A stretch of DNA of 64,000 nucleotides from NCBI RefSeq assembly GCF_007859865.1, contig NZ_SJPI01000001.1, positions 1,364,001-1,428,000 on the forward strand, given 5' to 3'. The position numbers were made by a program, and so were the translations under genes. Below the pieces are notes generated by a model, which saw nothing but the letters and a program-made list of their open reading frames with translations, had not been told where the DNA came from and made no database searches. The DNA comes from Rubripirellula amarantea. GTDB taxonomy: Bacteria; Planctomycetota; Planctomycetia; Pirellulales; Pirellulaceae. This document shows, in pieces, positions 38,608 through 47,305 of this stretch. Position 1 is the first letter of the stretch, and the number at the start of each line of letters is the position of its first letter.

Positions 38608-38931
38608 TCAAAACACGTCGAGCATGAAGTGGTGACCTGAATGATACCGACGATTGCTCGGGTAGTAGTTGTGCCAACGCTTGTTGTAAACCGGAATTCG
38701 CATTTCCGCCGGATAGCGATGGTACATATCATCACTACTGCGAAAGTATTCCTGTCCCCAGAAGTTCTGGGGATAGTACACATAGGGATAGTGGTAAAGG
38801 CGGTTCCAGTCTCGCGTATCCGCTTGACCACCCCAGCTTTGCCCGTAAGCGCGTTGATCTGCAGAAACAGACTCGGCCGTAGCGACATAGCTCGCCGCGA
38901 GTATGGCGACGATGACGAGTTGTCGAATCAT
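38608..38931 (-). CDS. Small secreted planctomycete protein, Tyr/Arg-rich
   Basis: A 107-residue protein with a signal peptide (MIRQLVIVAILAASYVATAESVSA) and a mature part very rich in Tyr, Arg, His and Trp. The ending RIPVYNKRWHNYYPSNRRYH and GHHFMLDVF is a pattern I associate with short Rhodopirellula proteins, sometimes labelled calmodulin-binding without evidence. Function unknown. The ATG overlaps by four bases the stop of a doubtful small frame upstream. A G-rich stretch (GGGGGG) about ten bases before the ATG may serve as ribosome-binding site. Confidence 0.75.
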   Translation of the reverse strand: MIRQLVIVAILAASYVATAESVSADQRAYGQSWGGQADTRDWNRLYHYPYVYYPQNFWGQEYFRSSDDMYHRYPAEMRIPVYNKRWHNYYPSNRRYHSGHHFMLDVF

Positions 38932-39230
38932 TTGGGCGTCCCCCCTTTAGGACTTTCAACCGTAACAATGTCTGGTTCGATTCCGATGCGTGGCACGGCA
39001 TGAGCCCCACACGGCGTACCGGATCTATCGGCACAAACGATCGTGACGGTTGAGTCGATCAGCAAGACAATTTGCGTGAATTTGCGTTCTCGACGCTCAG
39101 ATTGGTCACTCCAAAGCTGCTTCGGGGCCGGATATAGGTCTTCAACAGGCGGTTTGAGCCGGGAAATTTCCCGCCAAACATTTATCCTGGTCAAGATGCT
39201 AGGAAAACTCCTAAACTTTGGGGTAATCAC
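38928..39230 (-). CDS. Doubtful small protein upstream of the secreted Tyr-rich gene
   Basis: A possible 100-residue protein with a GTG start and an ATGA overlap to the next gene. It contains LYPAPKQLWSDQSERRERKFTQIVLLIDSTVTIVCAD. There is no recognisable domain, and the weak hydrophobic stretch is in the middle. The overlap argues for it; the composition and the lack of any ATG argue against it. If it is not real, 38932-39293 is an intergenic region of about 360 bases with divergent promoters and no other visible structure. Confidence 0.25.
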   Translation of the reverse strand: MITPKFRSFPSILTRINVWREISRLKPPVEDLYPAPKQLWSDQSERRERKFTQIVLLIDSTVTIVCADRSGTPCGAHAVPRIGIEPDIVTVESPKGGTPK

Positions 39231-39305
39231 TTAAGTCGCTCAAGTGCCCAAACTTGCAGCGAATTCTCATCGCCCCTTAACTTCACCTACACCTTGGTCA
39301 ACTTC

Positions 39306-40814
39306 ATGTTCAATTCGATGTCTCATCGAGTTCCCAAGTTCGTTACGACTGGCCTCGTTGTCTGCCTCGCTTTTTCGCTGGCGGCGACCCCGATTTATGC
39401 CTGTCCGTTTTGCAGCGCTGTGTCGCAAACACTTCGCCAAGAAATGGAAGTCATGGACGCTGTCGTCATCGCTTCGGCAACCCAAAGTGATCTAGTTCGT
39501 GACAAGACGACCGGCGAAGTCACGATGAAGATCGAAAAGGTCCTTAAAGGTGACGCCATTGTTAAACCGGGCGACGAAGTCACGGCGGTCTATTACGGCG
39601 AAGTCTCAGTCGGTCGCCGTTTCATGCTCTCGGGCGTTGACCCCAACGATATGCAGTGGTCCTGTTTGCCACTAAGTGAGCGAGGCGAGGCCTACGTGAT
39701 CAAGGTCGCCGAACTTGCCACCGCTGACCCGCTCGAGCGACTGCGTTTCTACGACGATTATCTGCAAGACGACGAGTCGATGCTTAACCGTGATGCCTAC
39801 GACGAGTTTGCCATCACTCCCTACGACGTCATCCAATCACTCGGCCCTGAAATGGATCGCGATCAATTGGTGGAATGGATGAGCGAACCGGAACTGGCGA
39901 CCGATCGCAAACGACTTTATCTAACCATGCTGGGTGTTTGCGGCAGTGAACAGGATTTGCCGATGCTGGAAACGATGTTGCGTAGCACTAAGAAAAGCAC
40001 TCGAGGTGGATTGGACGCTTTGATCGCTTGTTACTTAACGTTGGCCGGCGAGAAAGGCTTGCCGCTAATCAATGAGTTGTTCTTGGACAATGCCGATGCT
40101 CCTTACGCAGACACGTACGCAGCGATCATGGCGGTTCGATTTCACGGAACCGAAGGCGACGTCATTCCGCGAAGCGCTCTTGTCGACTCATTGCACCACG
40201 TCCTCGATCGAACCGACTTGGCGGACCTGGTGATCCCCGACTTGGCTCGCTGGCAAGACTGGAGCCAAATTGACCGACTGGTGGAATTGTTCACCAAAGC
40301 GGACCCCGACAACAATTGGATTCGCGTCCCGGTGGTGAACTACCTTCGAGCATGCCCGCTGGAAAAGGCTGACGAAGCCATCAAGAAACTCGAGGAGATC
40401 GACCCGGAAAGTGTCAAGCGAGCCAATACATTCTTCTCCGTGCCTGTTCCCGCTCGGGATTCATCGAGTGATGACGGGACCTCGCTGCCTTTGGATGTTA
40501 GTGACTTAGCGTTTGATGGCATGATAGGGCCTGCTATGACCGGTCGAACCGCCTATCTGGCTACCCGGCCGGTGATTTCCACGTCGCCCCGGTCGGCAAT
40601 GGCAAAGCTGTACGCAGCCAAGGATTCTGGCTCCGTTCAGCATGCGGCAACAAAGCATGCGGGAGTGCAGCGTGCGGCAACACCGGTCGCTTTGCTTGCG
40701 GTTTCCCAGCCTGCGAACCCGTGGCGGTTGGCTTACGTACTATTGGTGGCGGCACTGACGTTCATGATTGTGCCGTTCTTGCTGCTGACCGGCGGCTCGC
40801 AACCTATCACCTAA
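39306..40814 (+). CDS. Secreted or membrane-anchored hypothetical protein with CPFC motif
   Basis: About 502 residues. A signal peptide (ending near ATPIYA) is followed at once by CPFCSAVSQTLRQEM, a redox-like CxxC. Residues 45-120 look like a small beta domain (VTMKIEKVLKGDAIVKPGDEVTAVYYG). The middle is helical and repeat-like (HEAT-type impression), and residues 475-500 form a C-terminal membrane helix (LAYVLLVAALTFMIVPFLLL). It starts a plus-strand run with two DUF3299-like genes. A Cys pair at the mature N-terminus suggests disulfide or metal binding. Function unknown. Confidence 0.75.
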   Translation: MFNSMSHRVPKFVTTGLVVCLAFSLAATPIYACPFCSAVSQTLRQEMEVMDAVVIASATQSDLVRDKTTGEVTMKIEKVLKGDAIVKPGDEVTAVYYGEVSVGRRFMLSGVDPNDMQWSCLPLSERGEAYVIKVAELATADPLERLRFYDDYLQDDESMLNRDAYDEFAITPYDVIQSLGPEMDRDQLVEWMSEPELATDRKRLYLTMLGVCGSEQDLPMLETMLRSTKKSTRGGLDALIACYLTLAGEKGLPLINELFLDNADAPYADTYAAIMAVRFHGTEGDVIPRSALVDSLHHVLDRTDLADLVIPDLARWQDWSQIDRLVELFTKADPDNNWIRVPVVNYLRACPLEKADEAIKKLEEIDPESVKRANTFFSVPVPARDSSSDDGTSLPLDVSDLAFDGMIGPAMTGRTAYLATRPVISTSPRSAMAKLYAAKDSGSVQHAATKHAGVQRAATPVALLAVSQPANPWRLAYVLLVAALTFMIVPFLLLTGGSQPIT

Positions 40815-40837
40815 GTGACGCACTGTTTTGACGCTCT

Positions 40838-41518
40838 ATGTCCGCTGAACTTCAAATGTCGTCCTCCGGCGACGAGCTTACTGATTTTCCCTACAAGGCG
40901 ATCAGCCGTAGTGCCATCATTTCGTTGGTTCTGGCGGTGGTAGCACTTCCAGGATTGCTGCAAGATTTTGCACCGCTGCTGGGTATTGCCATGGTTGGAA
41001 TCCTGGTCGCTTTCCTAGGTATGCGTGCGACTCGGCTTTATCCCGAAGAATACAGCGGACGCACCGTCGCGATTCTAGGATTCTTCCTTAATCTCGCTTT
41101 GGTCGTCGGTGGCATCGCGTTGCACACCTACACCTACATGACGGAAGTTCCCGAAGGCTATACACGTGTGCAATTCTATGATTTGCAGGCGGAAGACAAC
41201 GGCCCGGATCGCCCCACGGAAAAAGCCGTTGCCGCGCATGGCCAAGACATTTTCCTTAAAGGCTATATCCATCCCTCATCGGGCAGCGGCCTGCTGAAGC
41301 ACTTCGTCCTCGTTCCAGACTTGGGCACCTGCTGTTTCGGTGGGCAACCCGAAAGTAGCGATATGGTCGAAGTCACCTTAAAGGGCGGTCAGACGGCAAA
41401 GGCTAACTTGCGGAAGAAGAAACTTGCCGGCCGTTTCATAGTCAATCAAGCGCCGCAATCGATCACCGATTTCGATAAAGCGATTTTTTACCGAATGCAA
41501 GTCGATCAAGTGAAATAG
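40838..41518 (+). CDS. Membrane protein with DUF3299-like C-terminal domain
   Basis: A 226-residue protein. An N-terminal unit of DUF4190 type has membrane helices at about residues 25-65 and 75-95 (SAIISLVLAVVALPGLL, VAILGFFLNLALVVGG). A soluble domain follows with GYIHPSSGSGLLKHFVLVPDLGTCCFGGQP. The CCFG block is shared with the next gene, so the two soluble domains are paralogous. It starts 23 bases after the preceding gene and is followed by the next at 116 bases. Likely a periplasm-facing protein of unknown role. Confidence 0.8.
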   Translation: MSAELQMSSSGDELTDFPYKAISRSAIISLVLAVVALPGLLQDFAPLLGIAMVGILVAFLGMRATRLYPEEYSGRTVAILGFFLNLALVVGGIALHTYTYMTEVPEGYTRVQFYDLQAEDNGPDRPTEKAVAAHGQDIFLKGYIHPSSGSGLLKHFVLVPDLGTCCFGGQPESSDMVEVTLKGGQTAKANLRKKKLAGRFIVNQAPQSITDFDKAIFYRMQVDQVK

Positions 41519-41634
41519 CTTACGAAGCAATCTGCCGAATAGATTGATCTGTTGGAGCGATTGTTTTTGGGAGTATCATTCGGGGGTAACACCTGTTCCG
41601 CTTTTTGATCCCCGATCCGCTCCTGTCAGCCACT

Positions 41635-42168
41635 ATGCTTCAAAATTCATTTTCGCTGCTGTTGGTTGCCGCTTTGGCAGTTCCTTCGCTTGCGCAAGAG
41701 ACGAAAGACGCCGCACCTGATACTCGCCCTATTGTGGAGGATCGCAGCAGTAGCGATGCGTCGAAGGCCAAGGGCGAAATTAACTTCGACGACTTGAAGT
41801 TCGAGATCGAAAAGGATCAAGCCTTTGAACCATCTCAGCTCAACGCGGACGTTCAAGCGCTCAACGGCAAGAAGGTCAAACTTCGCGGCTATATTCTTCC
41901 CGCGACTTTGTACAAGGAAACCGGAATCGACCAGTTTGTTTTGGTGCGAGACAACCAAGAGTGTTGCTTTGGCCCCGGGGCGGCACTATTTGATTGTGTG
42001 ATGATCGAGATGGAACCGGGAAGAACAACCGATTTTGTCACGCGACCGGTAACCGTTGAAGGCAAGTTCGAAATCGATGTCGAAAAGTACAAGTATCCCA
42101 ACGGTGTGGGTCCCAAAGGAGCTTCACACTTGGCGATCTTTCGTATCCGCGGCCTCAACGTTAAGTAA
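41635..42168 (+). CDS. Secreted DUF3299 domain protein
   Basis: About 177 residues. A signal peptide (MLQNSFSLLLVAALAVPSLAQ) is followed by a polar linker and a DUF3299 domain: ALNGKKVKLRGYILP, FVLVRDNQECCFGPGAALFDCV and TVEGKFEIDVEKY. DUF3299 proteins are secreted OB-like proteins often encoded next to lipoprotein or ABC export systems; the role is unknown. The Cys pair in ECCFG could bind metal or form a disulfide. I chose this ATG since the TTG ten codons upstream would put charged residues before the signal. Confidence 0.85.
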   Translation: MLQNSFSLLLVAALAVPSLAQETKDAAPDTRPIVEDRSSSDASKAKGEINFDDLKFEIEKDQAFEPSQLNADVQALNGKKVKLRGYILPATLYKETGIDQFVLVRDNQECCFGPGAALFDCVMIEMEPGRTTDFVTRPVTVEGKFEIDVEKYKYPNGVGPKGASHLAIFRIRGLNVK

Positions 42169-42230
42169 GCAGGCGAACGGACGATTCTTTATCATTCTTG
42201 ATGACTTAAATATTTGACGGTTCAGCACGG

Positions 42231-43409
42231 TCATGCGCCGCGTGTCCAACCGGGCTTGGGCATTTTTTCGACCGTCGATGGCTCATCGCCTCGCAGCGTT
42301 GCGATACGTTTCGCCATTTTTGACACTGCCTCGGAATCACTCATAGGGTGAATCGTGACGCGAAATGATTTCGTTTCGCCTGGATCGATATCAAGCACCC
42401 TGCCCTGCTCCGCTTCAAACGTGCGATTGTTGGGATAGTTGGTGGAAGGTTCGAGACCAGCAACATAGCCGTCTTCTAAGGCCGCGGTGTTTTTCCAAAG
42501 CACAAACCGCGGCAGTCCGGTGACGCTATAGGTGATTGCCAAACCGCTAGCCTTGTCAGCCGCGGACAACATTGCCGAGGTCAAGTTGTGCTCGTTCGCA
42601 CGTAGTTTCGCGAAGTAGACCCGTTCGGCGTAGCCGCTTTCAGGTTCCCCGAACTGGTTCCAAGTCTCAATTTCTTCAGCGGCGTGCGCGTCTTTGGGGG
42701 CCAAGGTCTCGACGGGGGCATCGAACGTTGAATCTTTGCCCAACACGGGGCTTCCGACATTGATGTGGTAAAGCAATTGCATGGATGCCGGCGAAGTCAG
42801 TTCATTGGTGACATCATCCAACAATTCGACATCGGGTTGTCCGGCGTGAAATCGAATGCGACTCTTGAGCCGAAACCGCTTGAAGAACAAACGCGACTCA
42901 ATCATTTCACCTATCACCTCAACTCGGCCCGAAGCTTCGTTGTATTCGATCGACAGTGACGTCGCAGGCAGATTCGCAATTCGACCGTGCAACGGGTACA
43001 GCAATCTTCCCGAATCATCGTGTTCAGGCGCTCCGTTGCTCTCGAGACCACAGCGAACGACAAATTCATCGAATCCTTCAAGCCATCCCAATCCACTTGG
43101 ATCAAAGATAGGAACATGCGATGGGTGAACAGGACCGGCGATGGGAGACTTCCAACCAAAATCGATGCCTCCCGATTCAAGACGCCAAATCGACATTCCC
43201 CGTGATGGCAGAATCAACGCGGTCGTGACACCGGTGTCTACTTCCACGACCTCGACTCCGTCAGCAAGTCCGCCGACAAATCGACCGTGTCGCACACCAA
43301 TCATGCCTTGGCGCGTTTCAATTTGCCGAGTCAGCGAGGAATTCTTACTCCAGCGAATGTTTGCCTCCGGTGAGGCTGAAACATAGGCCGATTCAATTTT
43401 TGTACTCAT
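42231..43409 (-). CDS. DUF4432 (aldose 1-epimerase-like) protein
   Basis: About 392 residues. Beta-rich protein of the galactose mutarotase superfamily. Family blocks are GVEVVEVDTGVTTALILPSRGMSIW, SPIAGPVHPSHV, GWLEGFDEFVVRCGLESNG, LYPLHGRIANLPA and LLYHINVGSPVLG. The His and Glu residues in these blocks are the likely catalytic groups. No signal peptide. The ATG giving MSTKIESAY is preferred to one 24 codons upstream. It is divergent from the cupin gene 240 bases away and probably belongs to the same sugar pathway. Confidence 0.88.
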   Translation of the reverse strand: MSTKIESAYVSASPEANIRWSKNSSLTRQIETRQGMIGVRHGRFVGGLADGVEVVEVDTGVTTALILPSRGMSIWRLESGGIDFGWKSPIAGPVHPSHVPIFDPSGLGWLEGFDEFVVRCGLESNGAPEHDDSGRLLYPLHGRIANLPATSLSIEYNEASGRVEVIGEMIESRLFFKRFRLKSRIRFHAGQPDVELLDDVTNELTSPASMQLLYHINVGSPVLGKDSTFDAPVETLAPKDAHAAEEIETWNQFGEPESGYAERVYFAKLRANEHNLTSAMLSAADKASGLAITYSVTGLPRFVLWKNTAALEDGYVAGLEPSTNYPNNRTFEAEQGRVLDIDPGETKSFRVTIHPMSDSEAVSKMAKRIATLRGDEPSTVEKMPKPGWTRGA

Positions 43410-43649
43410 GAAATGATTCTGACACTGGCGAAATTGTGGTCGGGTGAGACAAACAGTCGAGCGTGGAAAGGTTGTCCGCAATTCTCGCAGACTCTAAAAC
43501 ATCATTCTTAGGTTTTGGATTACGCTTGCGACCACCCTGGTTCAGCGACCCATTGAACAATGATCGCATCGTACCGGCAATGCGACGGTTCGCCAGTTAT
43601 CTGCAACCGCTCCCACCATCCCTCCCCCCAAACAGGTTTATCGTGTCTT

Positions 43650-44900
43650 ATGGCGAACGTAAAGTTAGATGAAGGTTTAGTTCAAGGTGATAGCGTCGCG
43701 GGAATTTTGGATTCTGCCATGGACGCTGGCGACGGGCTGCTGCGACTAACGCCAACTTGGGTCCCACGATCATTCCTTCACCCAGGACGTCGAATCAAAC
43801 TTCACCCGGGCGACTACTATCGCTTTGGCGCCGATCGAGGAGGGATCGACGAGCGCTGGTTTGGCAGCACAACCGAAGCGGCCAACGAAGGCCGAGTGTG
43901 GCACGAAGGCTTGAGCTTCTGCATTTTTGAAGGCAAGAAGTTTTTGCTTCGCGATGCGGTTTCGGAGGCTGGCAACAAAATTGTCGGCGAGAGCATCTTC
44001 AAGAAGTACGACCGTTGGCCGGTGTACTCGAAGTTCTTCGACAACATGGGTCCGATTCCCCATCATATGCACCAGAGTTTCGAAGATGCGAAACTTGTTG
44101 GCCAAGAGGGCAAGCCCGAAAGCTATTACTTCCCACCTCAACTTAACAATGTCGACAACAACTTTGCTTACACGTTCATGGGATTGGAACCGGGCACCGA
44201 AAAGTCCGATGTTCGGCGTTGTTTGGAAAATTGGAACGAAGGTGACAATGGGATCTTAGACCTTAGTCGCGCCTATCGTCTCAAACGAGGCACCGGATGG
44301 TTGATCCCACCGGGTGTCCTTCACGCGCCCGGATCACTTTGCACCTATGAACCGCAATGGGGTAGCGATGTGTTTGGCATGTACCAATCGATCGTGGAAG
44401 GACGCTACGTTCCGTGGTCGCTGCTGGTCAAAGACATGCCCGAAGAAAAGCATCAAGATCTAGATTTCATCGTCGGCCAGTTGGACTGGGACAAGAACGT
44501 TGACACTCATTTTAAGAATAGCAACTACCTTGAACCAGTTCGCGACGATGCACGCAGTGGTGACGGATTTGAAGACTTGTGGATTGTTTATGGAACCGTC
44601 GATGGTCAACAACTCTTCAGCGCCAAAGAACTAACCATTCAACCCGGTGCGAAATGCACGCTTCAAGATCCTGGGGCAAGCAGTTGGATCACAGTCCAGG
44701 GTCGTGGCCGAATGGGTTCGCTGGACTTGCAGACGCCAGCGATGATTCGCTTCGGTGCCAACACGTCGGACGAAGTCTTCATCACGCATACCGCTGCAAC
44801 CGCGGGTGTTGAAATCGAGAACACAGGTACGGAACCATTGGTTGGATTGCGATACTTTGGCCCCGATACGCACAGCAACTTGCCCACGGCAGGGTCATAA
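43650..44900 (+). CDS. Cupin-fold protein, mannose-6-phosphate isomerase-like
   Basis: About 416 residues and two beta-rich halves. The first half contains PIPHHMHQSFEDAKLVG, a His-rich metal-site pattern of cupins, and later GWLIPPGVLHAPGSLCTYEPQWGSD, reminiscent of the HAP block in type I phosphomannose isomerases. The second half (about residues 310-415) is a smaller cupin with ELTIQPGAKCTLQDPGASSWITVQGRG. It is a good candidate for an isomerase of a sugar or sugar phosphate. It is the first gene of a three-gene plus-strand cluster. Confidence 0.78.
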   Translation: MANVKLDEGLVQGDSVAGILDSAMDAGDGLLRLTPTWVPRSFLHPGRRIKLHPGDYYRFGADRGGIDERWFGSTTEAANEGRVWHEGLSFCIFEGKKFLLRDAVSEAGNKIVGESIFKKYDRWPVYSKFFDNMGPIPHHMHQSFEDAKLVGQEGKPESYYFPPQLNNVDNNFAYTFMGLEPGTEKSDVRRCLENWNEGDNGILDLSRAYRLKRGTGWLIPPGVLHAPGSLCTYEPQWGSDVFGMYQSIVEGRYVPWSLLVKDMPEEKHQDLDFIVGQLDWDKNVDTHFKNSNYLEPVRDDARSGDGFEDLWIVYGTVDGQQLFSAKELTIQPGAKCTLQDPGASSWITVQGRGRMGSLDLQTPAMIRFGANTSDEVFITHTAATAGVEIENTGTEPLVGLRYFGPDTHSNLPTAGS

Positions 44901-44985
44901 ACGATTAGATTCGTGTTGCCAAGTTCTATGTTGTTGCCCTTCCCCTTCCGACCTTTTCTCTACTGAATCATAGAAAGACGTTGTT

Positions 44986-46041
44986 ATGACCAATCACCCT
45001 CATCAATTCCCCAAACTTCATAACGCAGCATGGCCAGGCGTCGTGGGCAAAGGAGGCGAAGGAAACGATCCGCCGATTGAGCTGGATACGATGTTGGATT
45101 TAACCGCGGCCGCAGAAGTAGACGGTCGGAAGTTTGATGGTGTCGACCTTTTCCTGTTTGACCCTCACGTTTCTATCGATGCCACCGACAAAGAACTCGA
45201 AGACTTAGCGGACCGCGTCCGCGCTCGTGGTCTGGTCATTGGCAGTGTTGTTGCCCCGGTGTGGGAACCCACCGGTGGCGGATCAGCAGCAGGCGACGAC
45301 GAGCAAGTCCATGCTTTCTTGACTCAAGTTCGCAAGGGATGCACGATTGCCAAGAAGCTACGAGAACTTGGTGTTCGGCCGTACGGGGTCGTGCGACTCG
45401 ATACCGCAACCTCGGTTGCGGATTGGGCTAAGGACCCCGAAGGCAATCAATCAAAGATTGCGGACACACTTAAAGCAGCATGCGATATCGCTGAAGAGTA
45501 CGACGAACGCTTAGCCGCCGAAGGTGAGATTTGTTGGGGCGGGATGCAAAGTTGGCGCACCATGGTCGACCTGCTTAAGCGAGTCGGGCATCCGGAACGA
45601 TTCGGCTTCCAAGCAGATATGGCTCACACGCTGCTATACCTGCTCGGCTACAACGCTCCCGACGACGCTATTTTGCCAACAGACTTCGATTGGAGCGACA
45701 ACGAGAAGAAAAAGGCCGCATTGAAAGAACTGACCCACGCGCTGCGTGAGTGGACGATTGACTTTCACGTTGCCCAGAACGATGCCACTGTCCACGGTAC
45801 TGGAACGCACGATAAGACCGGTCGCCACTGCTTGCCCAACGATCCCAACGGCAAACTTAATATTGCCGAAGATGCGGGGTTCTGGTTGCGGGACGAACAT
45901 GGCGACGTGCTCAAAACGTGCCGGCACATTTGCTGGGATGGTTGCATGTTCCCCAACGAAGTCATGCACAAACCCGAAACCTGGAACAGCATTCTTTCCG
46001 CCATGCTTTCCGTTCAAGATGCTCACGGCTGGAACGAGTAA
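44986..46041 (+). CDS. TIM-barrel sugar phosphate isomerase/epimerase
   Basis: A 351-residue member of the xylose isomerase-like TIM-barrel superfamily (AP endonuclease 2 type). Metal-ligand candidates are Glu in LAAEGEICWGG, Asp and His in FQADMAHTLLYLLG, His in IDFHVAQNDATVHG and the final CRHICWDGC block. It has no signal peptide. It lies 85 bases after the cupin gene and 54 bases before the oxidoreductase gene, so the three are probably one transcript acting on the same carbohydrate. Substrate unknown. Confidence 0.88.
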   Translation: MTNHPHQFPKLHNAAWPGVVGKGGEGNDPPIELDTMLDLTAAAEVDGRKFDGVDLFLFDPHVSIDATDKELEDLADRVRARGLVIGSVVAPVWEPTGGGSAAGDDEQVHAFLTQVRKGCTIAKKLRELGVRPYGVVRLDTATSVADWAKDPEGNQSKIADTLKAACDIAEEYDERLAAEGEICWGGMQSWRTMVDLLKRVGHPERFGFQADMAHTLLYLLGYNAPDDAILPTDFDWSDNEKKKAALKELTHALREWTIDFHVAQNDATVHGTGTHDKTGRHCLPNDPNGKLNIAEDAGFWLRDEHGDVLKTCRHICWDGCMFPNEVMHKPETWNSILSAMLSVQDAHGWNE

Positions 46042-46095
46042 ATTTCGCTCGGCGCCGGTTCTCAATCACTACGACTAACTATCCATTAATTCAAC

Positions 46096-47235
46096 ATGAA
46101 ACCACTCAACATCGGACTTATCGGCTACGGCTTTATGGGCCGCACGCACACCAACGGCTACAAACGCGTTAACGACTTCTTTCCCGAATTGAAGCATCGT
46201 CCCATCTTGAAAGCCGTTTGCGGCCGTAACGAAGAGAAGGTCAAAGAGTTCGCCGATCAATGGCAGTACGAATCCACCGAGTCGGATTGGCGTGACCTGA
46301 TTGCTCGTGATGACATCGACGCAGTCGATATCTGCACCCCGAACAATTCGCATGCCGAGATTGCCATCGCGGCGGCCAAGGCGGGCAAGATGATCCTGTG
46401 CGAGAAACCGCTCGCGCTGAATCCCGCCGAAGGCGAGAAGATGGTCGAAGCTATCGAGAAAGCCGGTGTTGCGAACACCGTTTGGTACAACTATCGCCGT
46501 GTACCTGCGGTCACGATGGCCAAACAATTGATCGATGAAGGACGTCTAGGACGCGTCTTTCATTACCGAGCCAATTTCCTTCAGGATTGGACAATCAACG
46601 AAGACTTGCCTCAAGGTGGCGCTGCACTTTGGCGTTTGGACGCCGCTGCGGCAGGGAGCGGTGTGACGGGCGACTTGTTGGCTCACTGCATTGATACTGC
46701 GATTTGGCTCAATGGTTCGATCAAAGATGTCACCGCGATGACCGAGACGTTTGTTAAAGAGCGGATGCACAACGAAACGGGCAAGAAGGAACCCGTCACC
46801 ATCGACGATGCTTGCGCGTTCCTTTGTCACTTCCAAAATGGGTCCTTAGGACTTTTCGAATCCACCCGTTACGCTCGTGGACACAAAGCGCTTTACACCT
46901 TCGAAATCAACGGCGAAAACGCATCGATTCGTTGGGACCTGCACGACCTGCATCGCCTCGAGTACTTCGACCACAACGACGAAGGTAAGCTGCGAGGATG
47001 GCGTTCGATCCATATTTCCGACCACGACGGATCACAACCCTACATGGATAAGTGGTGGGTGCCGGGTTTGAACATTGGCTACGAACACACGTTCGTGCAT
47101 CAAGTCGCCGATTTCATCAAGTCGATTGAAACAGGCGAAACCATGCGACCTAGCTTCCGAGATGCGTTGGAAACTCAGCGAGTGTGCGACGCTGTGCTCA
47201 AGAGTGCTGCATCACACACTTGGAAGAATGTCTAA
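46096..47235 (+). CDS. Gfo/Idh/MocA family NAD(P)-dependent oxidoreductase
   Basis: A 379-residue oxidoreductase. The Rossmann motif [12 protein letters not shown] lies at residues 7-18, and the family signature [12 protein letters not shown] carries the EKP lysine. In the C-terminal domain, [15 protein letters not shown] holds the catalytic Asp/His. Members oxidise or epimerise sugars and inositols. With the isomerase and cupin genes upstream it suggests a pathway for an unusual monosaccharide. A convergent histidine kinase gene follows. Confidence 0.95.
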   Translation: MKPLNIGLIGYGFMGRTHTNGYKRVNDFFPELKHRPILKAVCGRNEEKVKEFADQWQYESTESDWRDLIARDDIDAVDICTPNNSHAEIAIAAAKAGKMILCEKPLALNPAEGEKMVEAIEKAGVANTVWYNYRRVPAVTMAKQLIDEGRLGRVFHYRANFLQDWTINEDLPQGGAALWRLDAAAAGSGVTGDLLAHCIDTAIWLNGSIKDVTAMTETFVKERMHNETGKKEPVTIDDACAFLCHFQNGSLGLFESTRYARGHKALYTFEINGENASIRWDLHDLHRLEYFDHNDEGKLRGWRSIHISDHDGSQPYMDKWWVPGLNIGYEHTFVHQVADFIKSIETGETMRPSFRDALETQRVCDAVLKSAASHTWKNV

Positions 47236-47258
47236 CGTAGACTGTCCATGTCACGACC

Positions 47259-47284
47259 AGCTTGTCCGCTAACGTGGGCAAGCT
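47259..47284. terminator. Hairpin between convergent genes
   Basis: AGCTTGTCC at 47259-47267 and GGGCAAGCT at 47276-47284 form a nine-pair stem with one G-U pair and an eight-base loop. It lies between the stops of two convergent genes. No T-run follows on either side, so it may stop transcription only weakly or protect transcript ends. Confidence 0.4.
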
Positions 47285-47305
47285 TCGAAATGGACGAAGA
47301 AGAGG

